A stretch of 20,627 nucleotides of DNA from positions 1 to 20,627 of the forward strand of contig DNLQ01000168.1 of the NCBI GenBank assembly GCA_003488415.1, written 5' to 3'. The notes under the pieces are model-generated. The model was not told the DNA's origin. It made no database searches and saw nothing but the letters and a program-made list of their open reading frames with translations. The stretch comes from Ruminococcus sp. (GTDB taxonomy: Bacteria; Bacillota; Clostridia; Oscillospirales; Ruminococcaceae). The position numbers were made by a program, and so were the translations under genes. Below are positions 1-7,612 of this stretch, in pieces. The stretch's first letter is position 1. Every line of letters starts with the position of its first letter.

Positions 1-2749
1 CGGCAAGAAGAAGCGTCATGTCTGTGAAGCCTGATCCGCCTCCGGATGAAGCTGCTGCGTACTTCTCCATCACCGCAGATGCGTCTGAGGCGTCTGTAAG
101 ACCGTCGCCGTTCACGTCACCCATAGTTCCGGCGGCGAGCTTCTCCAGTCCGGCAGCTATATCCCCTGCCGATATCCTTCCGCTGAAGCTGAGATCACCT
201 TCGATTCCTGTGACCGCTCCGGAGACGATATCCTCACGGAGCTTTTTTATATCTTCTTCAGTAAAGCTGCCGTCTCCGTCAAGATCACCCATGACTGTAA
301 CACACTCAGGAAGTACTGCCGGCTGGAAGCTGTGAAGCTCCGTGGGGCATTTCAGTCTCCAGCTCTCATGAGTCGCTCCTGACGCCTTCATCTGACTGTC
401 CGACAGCAGGAACCATCTGTTACCCGATACTTCACCGTCATCCCAGGTGGTATCAATATGGAACCACTTGCCGTCTATCTTCACTACGTTCCACGCATGA
501 ATGTCATTGTCAACAAAGCAGCTCTCAACTCCGGCAGCATGAAGGAGAAGGTTGTATGTCTTGGCATATCCCTCACATACCGCAACGCCGTCCATGAATA
601 CTGAGGAATCTACATGATCCCGGAGTGCAGAGGTATCCTCCGGCTCGTACACTGCATTATTGCACAGCCAGTCATGAAGAGCCTTTGCCTTCTCCATATC
701 CGTCATGTCCGGTGTCGTGACAGTATCGGCTATGTACTCTGCACTGTTCAGAGTAAAACGTGACATGAAGCCTACTCCACCGACGTCGGCAAAATTACGG
801 CTTATGAAGTCCGCAAATTCCGGCTCGAATTCATGGCTGTTTTCCCCGATGACCTCTTTTCCGTTTATACAAATAAGACTATGGCAGTCGCTGAAAGCTC
901 TTCCGGGAATGTCACGGCTCAGGTCAATATCTATATCCCTGAGTGTATAACAGTTCATAAAGCTCAGCTCAGCGATATCCCTGCCGCCTATATCCGCCTT
1001 TTCCAGGGATACTGCATCGGAAAAGGCGTAGGCTTCCAGTGCGGCGTCACCGTCTATCTTCAGAGTCTTCAGCTTTCCGCATCTCCGGAATGCTCCGTAA
1101 CCTATGCTCTTTACCGATTCAGGCAGGTACAGCTCTGTGAGTCCCGTATCACGGAATGATTCCTTTCCGATGTATATCTCCTTTATGACAGGTGAGAACC
1201 CGACCTTTTCAAGTGACGAAACAGACGAAAAGGTATTGTCAGGTATGACGAGCTTGTCTCCGCTGCGGAATCTTACCTCCCTTATCTCTCCTTTCATGGA
1301 TACCCTGTCAAAGGTACAGTTGCCCGGAAGCTCCAGAGTCTCAACACTGCTCCCCCTGAACTGCTGTCCTTTGATCTCTACACTGTCGCTTGTGATGATG
1401 ACCTCCTTCAGATCACCGCAGTTATCAAAAGCCGCTCTGCCTATACGCTTTATACTCTCGGGCAGTATCACAGACTCCAGTCCGGAGCAGCCGTAGAAAG
1501 CTGATGCAGGCAGTTCGGTTATGGAATCCGGTATCTCAACCTCTTCCAGGTATTCACTTGATATACCCGGAAATGTCTCTGTTCCCTCCGCTATCTTCAG
1601 ATGCTTTACCGTATCGTTCTTACTGAGTATATTCACTCCGCTGCACCAGCCGAGGACGGGGATCCCCTCAACCTCTTCCGGAGGCAATGTCAGTTCACTG
1701 TCACTTCCGATGTAGTATGCAGCACGTATTTCAATATCATCCGGGTATCTGATCTTTTCCTCTACTATCCAGTCGCCCAGTGTCTTTAATCCTGAAATGC
1801 CGTTGCTTGAAGCATTCTCATCAGCATACTTCTCCGGAATCTGATAGGGCGTTCCTTCAAATGCAGTGGCGGATATTATCCTTATGCCGTCATGCAGAGC
1901 AACATCAGTCAGCCCGGTACAGTTGTAAAAGCACTTATCAGGTATATATTTCACTGCCTTCGGTATATTTACTGAGGTAATACGGCATTCTCCGTAGAGC
2001 GATCCTTCATTTGAAAATGCCCGTTTCTCTATGCAGTCTATGGTATCCGGCAGTATTATCTTTTTTGCCATACACCCACTGAATGCCCTTTCCCCTATGG
2101 ATGTCACCGGTATTCCGGCAAATTCCGCCGGTATCACTATTTCCTCAGGATACTCTTCCTCAGACTCAGCGGACGCTTCTGCAGGCTGTGCCGATCCTTC
2201 AGACGCTCCCGGCTCAGCAAGCGCTTGTTCAGGTACCTCCCAGATCGCAGGTACCTCCAAGATATCATGCCCGCTCTGCCCGACAACAATATTACACCTG
2301 ATGACTGCGAGAGAATACCGTTCCTCCGTGACTGTCTTGTTATCATCGGCATATATCTTTACCGTTCGCCTGCCAAATGTGAGATCCGGTGTTTCTATTC
2401 TGCTGATATCCGTGCCTTCAAGTATATTTCCGTCAAATCTCACCGATGTATCGTTGATGCGCAGCCCCTGGATCAAATGCCGGGCAAAGATATCAGCCGA
2501 TACCTCACGCACCTCTTTTCCGTCATATATCGCCGGAATTTCTACGGGTAGTCCATAATACCATATCCCATTGTATTCCGTCAGCTTTATCCCGTCTTCA
2601 CACTCTTCGTAATCCCATACATTATCAGAGGCTGTGTCGTAGGATGCCTCTGTCACAGGCAGTCTCAGAACTGCCGGGAAACTGCCGGAACAGGTTACGA
2701 TGAGTGCAGTGAATGCAGTAACTGCCGCTATAGTCCTCCTTATTTTCAT
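1..2749 (-). CDS. Secreted BspA-type LRR protein with transglutaminase-like domain and dockerin-like repeats (3' end cut)
   Basis: The frame is open for 916 codons from ATG 2747-2749 (ribosome site AAAGGAGG just upstream) to the window edge. Residues 1-35 look like a Sec signal peptide (KIRR, then a hydrophobic stretch). An acidic Ala/Glu/Pro linker lies near 170-200. BspA-type leucine-rich repeats fill about 200-620, with units such as IPDSITELPASAFYGCSGL. A transglutaminase/protease-like domain follows at about 690-800, with the expected triad: Cys725 in CEGYAK, His751 in HAWN, Asp766 in HIDTTWDD. The C-terminus holds calcium-loop repeats: GDLDGDG at 821, a weaker one at 852, and GDVNGDG at 877 followed by DASDASAVMEKYA, a Ruminococcus-style dockerin half. 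The partner half lies outside the window. The protein is probably exported and attached through cohesin-dockerin or calcium-dependent contacts. Substrate is unknown; such domains can be cysteine proteases or crosslinkers. It may be co-transcribed with the 85-aa gene upstream. Confidence 0.88.
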   Translation of the reverse strand, partial: MKIRRTIAAVTAFTALIVTCSGSFPAVLRLPVTEASYDTASDNVWDYEECEDGIKLTEYNGIWYYGLPVEIPAIYDGKEVREVSADIFARHLIQGLRINDTSVRFDGNILEGTDISRIETPDLTFGRRTVKIYADDNKTVTEERYSLAVIRCNIVVGQSGHDILEVPAIWEVPEQALAEPGASEGSAQPAEASAESEEEYPEEIVIPAEFAGIPVTSIGERAFSGCMAKKIILPDTIDCIEKRAFSNEGSLYGECRITSVNIPKAVKYIPDKCFYNCTGLTDVALHDGIRIISATAFEGTPYQIPEKYADENASSNGISGLKTLGDWIVEEKIRYPDDIEIRAAYYIGSDSELTLPPEEVEGIPVLGWCSGVNILSKNDTVKHLKIAEGTETFPGISSEYLEEVEIPDSITELPASAFYGCSGLESVILPESIKRIGRAAFDNCGDLKEVIITSDSVEIKGQQFRGSSVETLELPGNCTFDRVSMKGEIREVRFRSGDKLVIPDNTFSSVSSLEKVGFSPVIKEIYIGKESFRDTGLTELYLPESVKSIGYGAFRRCGKLKTLKIDGDAALEAYAFSDAVSLEKADIGGRDIAELSFMNCYTLRDIDIDLSRDIPGRAFSDCHSLICINGKEVIGENSHEFEPEFADFISRNFADVGGVGFMSRFTLNSAEYIADTVTTPDMTDMEKAKALHDWLCNNAVYEPEDTSALRDHVDSSVFMDGVAVCEGYAKTYNLLLHAAGVESCFVDNDIHAWNVVKIDGKWFHIDTTWDDGEVSGNRWFLLSDSQMKASGATHESWRLKCPTELHSFQPAVLPECVTVMGDLDGDGSFTEEDIKKLREDIVSGAVTGIEGDLSFSGRISAGDIAAGLEKLAAGTMGDVNGDGLTDASDASAVMEKYAAASSGGGSGFTDMTLLLA

Positions 2750-2797
2750 AGTGATCCTCCTTTGATCGATACGGTCATCAAAACAGATACTCTGTAC

Positions 2798-3055
2798 TTA
2801 CTTTCCTTCCCTGTACATATCCTCCAGCCACTTTATCATGGCGTCAAAGCCATCCTGAGTGCGGTCGAACTCCTGCTCATGCTCGATCTGAGCCTTCATT
2901 GAGCAGAGTCTTCCGTGCCATGTCTTACAGGTGAACTTTTCTGCTGTTATGATCTTGTAGGAAAAATCATCCTTGCTTCCCGAGTAATCGTTCTGACTGT
3001 CAAAATAAAAGAACTTAGGTATATCAAATATCTCTGAAACACTTGTGTTTGCCAA
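2798..3055 (-). CDS. Conserved-looking small protein of unknown function (85 aa), TTG start
   Basis: I do not recognise this family. I place the start at TTG 3053-3055 because GGGAGGG (3062-3068) sits six bases upstream and the TTG lies one base past the stop of the HAD gene, a layout typical of translational coupling. An ATG further upstream at 3133 would put 26 extra codons inside the HAD gene and lacks a matching ribosome site. The product begins with ANTSVSEIFDIPKFFYFD and ends in an acidic, helix-prone tail with EHEQEFDRTQDGFDAMIKWLEDMYREGK-like composition. It has no signal peptide or membrane segment, so it is probably cytoplasmic. The phrase KFTCKTWHGRLCSMKAQIEHE holds two Cys and two His, too irregular to call a zinc site. 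Confidence 0.6.
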   Translation of the reverse strand: MANTSVSEIFDIPKFFYFDSQNDYSGSKDDFSYKIITAEKFTCKTWHGRLCSMKAQIEHEQEFDRTQDGFDAMIKWLEDMYREGK

Positions 3056-3056
3056 T

Positions 3057-3719
3057 TCAAACCCTCCCTTCAAAATATTCTGCCGCCTTATCGAGGCTTT
3101 TATATACTCCGCTGAGCAGCGGCATAAGCTCACTGTCAGGCTGTGTCATGTCCGGTATCATAAGTACATGGCAGCCCGCTGAATACCCCGCCTGCACCCC
3201 GTTGGGAGAATCCTCCAGTGCAGCGCATTCCTCCGGCGGCAGTCCAAGCTGTGAAGCTGCGGTGAGGTAGATATCCGGATCCGGTTTGCCGTTGGTTATC
3301 ATGTCTCCGCATATCACTGCGTCAAAGTATCCGATCGCACCTGTCTTCTCCAGATACATCAGGGTACGCTCACGGGGCGTAGCCGTGGCTACTGCCAGCT
3401 TTACACCCTTTCCCTTTAAGTAGTCCAGCAGCTCGAACAGTCCGGGCTTCAGATCAATGCCGTGTTCCATAATGTGTGCATTTATCAGCTCTGTACGCCT
3501 TGCACGCACTTCCTCAGTGGGGAAATCCTCCCCGAAAAAGCTCTTCAGCTTCGGGATAGAGTATTTCCTTGCAAGACTTCTGATAGCGTATACGTGCCTG
3601 TTCTCCATAGTATAGCCGAAATCCGCCGCTGCCTGCTTCCAGTAGCGCAGATACAGCTTCTCGGTATCCAGCATCAGACCGTCCATGTCAAATATTGCGC
3701 CTTTTATCTTTCCGTTCAT
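3057..3719 (-). CDS. HAD-superfamily hydrolase, beta-phosphoglucomutase-like
   Basis: The 220-aa protein has all four HAD motifs. Motif I is FDMDGLMLDTE with nucleophile Asp11 and acid/base Asp13. Motif II lies in VATATP (Thr112 or Thr114). Motif III is Lys145 in NGKPDPD. Motif IV is Glu169-Asp170 in ALEDSPNGVQAG. The helical cap inserted between motifs I and II (about 20-90) marks subclass I, the group of beta-phosphoglucomutases and sugar-phosphate phosphatases such as YniC. It should act in the cytoplasm on a phosphorylated sugar or similar metabolite; the substrate cannot be read from sequence. The start ATG at 3717-3719 follows an AGAGAGG ribosome site. It lies 20 nt after the DUF1963 gene and runs directly into the 85-aa gene, so these three form an operon. 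Proximity to glgA fits sugar metabolism but does not prove it. Confidence 0.88.
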   Translation of the reverse strand: MNGKIKGAIFDMDGLMLDTEKLYLRYWKQAAADFGYTMENRHVYAIRSLARKYSIPKLKSFFGEDFPTEEVRARRTELINAHIMEHGIDLKPGLFELLDYLKGKGVKLAVATATPRERTLMYLEKTGAIGYFDAVICGDMITNGKPDPDIYLTAASQLGLPPEECAALEDSPNGVQAGYSAGCHVLMIPDMTQPDSELMPLLSGVYKSLDKAAEYFEGRV

Positions 3720-3739
3720 TTATGTACCTCTCTGTCCGC

Positions 3740-4597
3740 TCAGTCACAGTCATAATCCAGATAAGCCTTGTCAAAATCACGCCTCAGCAAGGCTTCACGG
3801 TCTATTATCCAGTATATATTCCACAGGCAGCCATATTGGAAGCCGAACTGAAGGAGACTGACTTCATTGTCTCTGAGCTGCGGATAGTTTCCTCCCGTGG
3901 GGACTCCGAGCATCTTGTCGGTGTGGAACCGGTCATCGTCAAAGATGCCGGGATGCTCATCTTCAAGTGCCCTGAACTCATCACTGCGCTCTATATCCTC
4001 GTCATAATCGTATTCCGCTTCAAATCCAACTGCGTACTCCGGGAGCTGATCCTCTTTCTCGCCTTCGTAGAACTCGGTATTGTACGGGCATGGCGGCGGT
4101 GTGCGTCTGAGCTGCGACATATCGCCATCCCACCATATCACACGGTGATAACGGTATTCCTCCGGCGGAAGTATCCTCTTGTCCGGTCCGTAACACATTA
4201 TCATGAAGTTCTCCTTTGTGAAATGCTCCGGCTCAAACTGCACTCCGTCGCAGGTCCAGAAGAAATACAGCATACCGGTCTCCGGGAACAGATGCTCCGT
4301 ATCTGCGCCGGACTCCGCAAGCTCACGGAGATTTATCTGTGCTATGAGCTGCATTGCTGCCCGGTCATAATGCTGCACAGGCTCTCCTCTGCGGCGGTAT
4401 TTCAGCTCAGGTCTCACGGGATAGGGTATCTCAGGCGGAAGATCCGGACAGCCTCCGAACTTTGATGCGCCTACAGGTATCCCGCCCTCCGGATATTCCT
4501 TCTCCGGGAACAGCACTGTTCTGCGGAGATACTTCTCTGACACAGGTATCAGATCTGCCCTTCCGATATCTTTCAGGTATTCCTCTAATTCAGTCAT
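3740..4597 (-). CDS. DUF1963 (YwqG-like) family protein
   Basis: This 285-aa protein matches the YwqG/DUF1963 pattern. It opens with a helical segment (LEEYLKDIGRADLIPVSEKYL), then SKFGGCPDLPPEIPYP at about 64-79. It continues with an Ile/Leu strand (QLIAQINLREL), GMLYFFWTCDG near 147, and a C-terminal LLQFGFQYGCLWNIYWIIDREAL motif near 250-272. Members are cytoplasmic; function is unestablished, though they are often found with toxin or immunity-like genes. No signal peptide or membrane segment is seen. Start ATG 4595-4597 has AGGAG at the right distance. The gene lies downstream of glgA across a 13-bp hairpin and 20 nt ahead of the HAD gene, so it is either read through from glgA or has its own weak promoter. 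Confidence 0.78.
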   Translation of the reverse strand: MTELEEYLKDIGRADLIPVSEKYLRRTVLFPEKEYPEGGIPVGASKFGGCPDLPPEIPYPVRPELKYRRRGEPVQHYDRAAMQLIAQINLRELAESGADTEHLFPETGMLYFFWTCDGVQFEPEHFTKENFMIMCYGPDKRILPPEEYRYHRVIWWDGDMSQLRRTPPPCPYNTEFYEGEKEDQLPEYAVGFEAEYDYDEDIERSDEFRALEDEHPGIFDDDRFHTDKMLGVPTGGNYPQLRDNEVSLLQFGFQYGCLWNIYWIIDREALLRRDFDKAYLDYDCD

Positions 4598-4616
4598 AAT
4601 ATTCTCCTTGTATAAT

Positions 4617-4646
4617 CAAGCCGCTGTTTTTTCAAACAGCGGCTTG
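4617..4646 (-). terminator. 13-bp hairpin after glgA; attenuating terminator or mRNA-processing stem
   Basis: A perfect 13-bp stem (CAAGCCGCTGTTT at 4617-4629 with AAACAGCGGCTTG at 4634-4646) closes a 4-base loop. It begins 12 nt past the glgA stop. On the minus strand the stem is followed by ATTATACA rather than a U-run, so termination would be partial. It may instead protect the glgA message end while letting some polymerase continue to the DUF1963 gene. Confidence 0.6.
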
Positions 4647-4658
4647 TCGTTCTGCCTA

Positions 4659-6113
4659 TTACCAGCTTATCATCCAGCTGTACATTCCCTCGTACTGTCT
4701 TGCGGAGCTGTTCCATGAGAAATCTGCCTTCATGCCGCGCTCTGCGATCCTGTCCCACTCCTCACGGTGATCATAGTATACGCTCTTGGAGTAGTTTATT
4801 GCTCCAAGCATCTCGTCGCCGTTGTAGTTTGCAAAGGAGAAGCCTGTACCTGTGCCGTCAAACTCGTTGTAGGGCTGTACGGTATCCTTCAGTCCTCCTG
4901 TCTCACGCACTATAGGTACTGTACCGTAGCGCAGCGCTATGAGCTGTGTAAGTCCGCACGGCTCAAACAGTGAAGGCATGAGCATAGTATCAGCGGCAGC
5001 ATAGAGCTTATGTGCCAGCTTGTCCGAATAGAGGATGTTTGCAGATACTCTCTCCGGATACTTCCACTGATAATGCCTGAACATATTCTCATATCTCGGA
5101 TCGCCTGTTCCGATTATCACAAACTGGGTATTCTCGTCGCATATACGCTCCATAGCGTAATTCACAAGATCGAGTCCCTTCTGATCGGTGAGACGGCTTA
5201 TTATAGCGATCATGTACTTGTTCCTGTCAACAGGCAGTCCCAGTTCCTCCTGGAGCTTCTCCTTGTTGACAGCTTTTTTCTCACGGAAGTTCTTTACGCT
5301 GTACTCCGCAAAGATGTTTTTGTCATTGGACGGATCGAATACTTTGTAGTCAATGCCGTTGACGATGCCCCTCAGTGAAGCTGATCTTGCACGGAGAAGT
5401 CCGTCAAGCTGCTCACCGAAGAAGGGAAACTTTATTTCCTCAGCATAGGTCTCTGACACAGTCGTGATGTAATCTGCATACACCAGACCGCCCTTGAGCA
5501 TATTTGCTCCCTTGTGGAACTCCAGCTTGTCGGATGTGAACATATAGTCCGGCAGGGCTGTATTGTACTTGAAGGTATCTATATCCCATACTCCCTGGAA
5601 CTTCAGATTGTGGATAGTCATTACAGTCTTTGTGGAGCTGTAGAACGGATTGGTAGCAAAGGTGGAGTGCATGAATACGGGGATAAGTGCGCTCTGCCAG
5701 TCATGGCAGTGTATGATGTCCGGGCGGAACCCGACAACAGGCATGATAGCCAGCACAGCCTTGCAGAAGAAGGTGAATCTCTCAATGTCCCACTTCATGT
5801 CCGAGGAATAGGGATGATCGCACTTGAAGTAGTACTCATTGTCAACGAAATAGAACTTTATGCCGTTGTATTCATACTCCATTATGCCAACATGGACTCC
5901 GTCGGTACGCATACCGTAATCCATGTAAAAATGTGTCATATACTTGAAATTATCTCTAAGCTCAGGCTTTATGCAGGTGTAGTAAGGCATTATGACTCTT
6001 ACGTCATATTCATCTTTGTTTATATACTGCGGAAGCGCTCCGACTACATCCGCAAGACCTCCTGTCTTGATAAATGGTACGCATTCCGAAGCAGCGAATA
6101 GGATGTTTTTCAT
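4659..6113 (-). CDS. glgA: Glycogen synthase (ADP-glucose type, GT5)
   Basis: GlgA transfers glucose from ADP-glucose to the non-reducing end of alpha-1,4-glucan, in the cytoplasm. At 484 aa it has normal bacterial length. The N-terminal ADP-glucose site KTGGLADV is at 16-23, CHDWQ at 136-140 and NGIDY at 252-256. The second GT-B domain opens with SRLTDQKG at 306-313, and the EPCGLTQ motif with the catalytic-site Glu384 is at 384-390, followed by RYGTVPIVRETGGL. The start ATG at 6111-6113 has AAAAGGAG upstream, and a good sigma-A promoter lies at 6178-6206. No glgB, glgC, glgD or glgP is next to it, so the pathway genes are elsewhere. Confidence 0.96.
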   Translation of the reverse strand: MKNILFAASECVPFIKTGGLADVVGALPQYINKDEYDVRVIMPYYTCIKPELRDNFKYMTHFYMDYGMRTDGVHVGIMEYEYNGIKFYFVDNEYYFKCDHPYSSDMKWDIERFTFFCKAVLAIMPVVGFRPDIIHCHDWQSALIPVFMHSTFATNPFYSSTKTVMTIHNLKFQGVWDIDTFKYNTALPDYMFTSDKLEFHKGANMLKGGLVYADYITTVSETYAEEIKFPFFGEQLDGLLRARSASLRGIVNGIDYKVFDPSNDKNIFAEYSVKNFREKKAVNKEKLQEELGLPVDRNKYMIAIISRLTDQKGLDLVNYAMERICDENTQFVIIGTGDPRYENMFRHYQWKYPERVSANILYSDKLAHKLYAAADTMLMPSLFEPCGLTQLIALRYGTVPIVRETGGLKDTVQPYNEFDGTGTGFSFANYNGDEMLGAINYSKSVYYDHREEWDRIAERGMKADFSWNSSARQYEGMYSWMISW

Positions 6114-6177
6114 ATAGTTCAGCTCCTTTTCTCAGGTAAGTAGATAAACAAGCACGATCACTTGTCTGATCACTATT

Positions 6178-6206
6178 ATTATATACCAAAATAACCGCAG
6201 AGTCAA
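6178..6206 (-). promoter_or_regulatory. Sigma-A-type promoter of glgA
   Basis: On the minus strand TTGACT (6201-6206), a 17-bp spacer and TATAAT (6178-6183) lie 65 nt upstream of the glgA start. The predicted transcript start falls near a direct repeat GATCACT/GATCACT (6156-6162 and 6168-6174, 12-bp period), which could be an operator. Confidence 0.8.
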
Positions 6207-6242
6207 TAGAAAAATATTATTTTTGCACAAACAGCAGAAGAG

Positions 6243-7478
6243 TTATATTATTTCATAATCCTCCGGCACATTGTACATCATCTCACTGAATACGAGATCC
6301 TCCATCTTTGATCCGTTGAGTATGGCCTGGTGTACAGCACGGAAACGTGAGCTTATGCCCATCACCTTGAGATTTTCCTCCCTGCCCGGCTTCTTTTCAC
6401 GGATATAACGGTATACTGCACTGTCTATCCAGCTGAAGCTGCGGACCTGGGAACGCTTCATGGAGACTGTCTCTCCGCTCTCCTTTTTCCTTGCATTCAG
6501 ACCGTCTCCCGCTCCGATGTTGAGTACGATACCGGTGTACATCTCAGGAATGAAAGCTGCAAGCTCATATCCCAGTGACTTCCAGGGGCAGGAATCTATG
6601 ATCTCCGTCATTACTCTCTGATAGCTCTCCTGGTCTTCTATCTCCATCATCTTTTCAATGGCAGCGTAGGTCTGCTCCTTCACCTGCTCCTTGGTATAAG
6701 GGGCAGGCACGAATGTCTCGTCCTTCTGTATAAGGAGAACGAACTGCTTGTCGGAGGCGTAGTTCTCTGTGTCATCCGGCTTGCCGGCAAGTTCTCTGAG
6801 CCTGGCTGTAAGATCCGGATACACAACTCCGTTGATCCTTACCTCTGTTACCAGATCCTTGCCTGTCCAGCCTGCATACATCTTTATCCAGTAAGCCTTC
6901 TGCCTGCCAAGATACTTTGCTATCTCGTCCCTGAGAAGCTCCCAGAAAGCAGTATTCTGCACGTTCTTAGGACCTATGTGGAGCATCGCCATAACATCCG
7001 GCACCCGGAACCTGACGGTATCATCTCCCACCTTTGCTTCTATCTCGTTATCACCGGTACATTTCAGTGCTGCCAGAACAAAGGTAAGTACTCCTGCCTC
7101 AAAGCTGTCTGTACCCATCTGGAGCGCCTTATAGGGACTGCTTCCCATACCTGCACAGGACTCCACGAGTTCTTCCTCAAAGAAAGGATGTGTAAGGATG
7201 AACAGAAGCTGTACTGTAAAGGCATTGCCCTGGGACTGTATCTCGCCGGTACGCACCTTCATTGTGAGGTCATGATCCGGGAAATACAGGCTGTCACCTG
7301 ACAGCTGTGCTTCGGGATACTTCCCGGCAATATACTTCAGCGGATCAAATCCTGCTCCTTCAGGTGCCTTCTGTGAACTGATGACCGGCTTTACTTCCGG
7401 TTCAGCCTGGGGCGCAGGAGCTGCATCCGGTTCTGGTGTATTATCTTTATTCTTGCGGAAAAGGTCTTTTAATGCCAT
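6243..7478 (-). CDS. Uncharacterised 411-aa cytoplasmic protein (possibly DUF6348-like)
   Basis: I cannot assign a function. Residues 1-10 are basic (MALKDLFRKNK) and about 12-42 form a Pro/Ala/Glu-rich linker, so a short anchor and tether precede a folded body. The stretch at about 92-130, with HPFFEEELVESCAGMG, PYKALQMGTDSF and FVLAALKC, resembles the core of DUF6348 proteins as I remember them. The middle (about 180-240) has WELLRDEIAKYLGR and KMYAGWTGKDLVTEVRING. The end is helical and charged (SAVYRYIREKKPGREENLKVMG). There is no signal peptide or membrane helix. Start ATG 7476-7478 has GAGG upstream and a clear promoter at 7512-7540, so it is transcribed on its own. A role near glgA is not implied by anything in the sequence. 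Confidence 0.7.
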   Translation of the reverse strand: MALKDLFRKNKDNTPEPDAAPAPQAEPEVKPVISSQKAPEGAGFDPLKYIAGKYPEAQLSGDSLYFPDHDLTMKVRTGEIQSQGNAFTVQLLFILTHPFFEEELVESCAGMGSSPYKALQMGTDSFEAGVLTFVLAALKCTGDNEIEAKVGDDTVRFRVPDVMAMLHIGPKNVQNTAFWELLRDEIAKYLGRQKAYWIKMYAGWTGKDLVTEVRINGVVYPDLTARLRELAGKPDDTENYASDKQFVLLIQKDETFVPAPYTKEQVKEQTYAAIEKMMEIEDQESYQRVMTEIIDSCPWKSLGYELAAFIPEMYTGIVLNIGAGDGLNARKKESGETVSMKRSQVRSFSWIDSAVYRYIREKKPGREENLKVMGISSRFRAVHQAILNGSKMEDLVFSEMMYNVPEDYEII

Positions 7479-7511
7479 ATCAGTTACCTCATTTCAATAT
7501 TAGTAATTTTA

Positions 7512-7540
7512 ATTATACCATAAAGCGATCCTTTTTGCAA
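7512..7540 (-). promoter_or_regulatory. Sigma-A-type promoter of the 411-aa gene
   Basis: The minus strand carries TTGCAA (7535-7540), a 17-bp spacer and TATAAT (7512-7517), 34 nt upstream of the start codon. It lies between the cardiolipin synthase stop and this gene, so the two are probably separate transcription units. Confidence 0.78.
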
Positions 7541-7612
7541 TACATAAATTGCTCTTATAGCGGACTGTATTCTCAGCCTGCATTCTTACTCTGTCCGGAC
7601 CGCTGATCCCGC

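Noticed and set aside
1104..2558. Several plus-strand frames opposite the LRR gene
   Set aside because: They lie antisense to the uninterrupted 916-codon LRR-transglutaminase frame, which has coherent domains and an intact triad.
2650..2749. Lipoprotein signal in the LRR protein (IVTC)
   Set aside because: The residue before Cys is Thr, not Gly, Ala or Ser, so the lipobox is not convincing; a standard signal peptide fits better.
3695..4465. Plus-strand 256-codon frame
   Set aside because: It lies antisense to the DUF1963 gene, overlaps the HAD start, and has no family resemblance or ribosome site.
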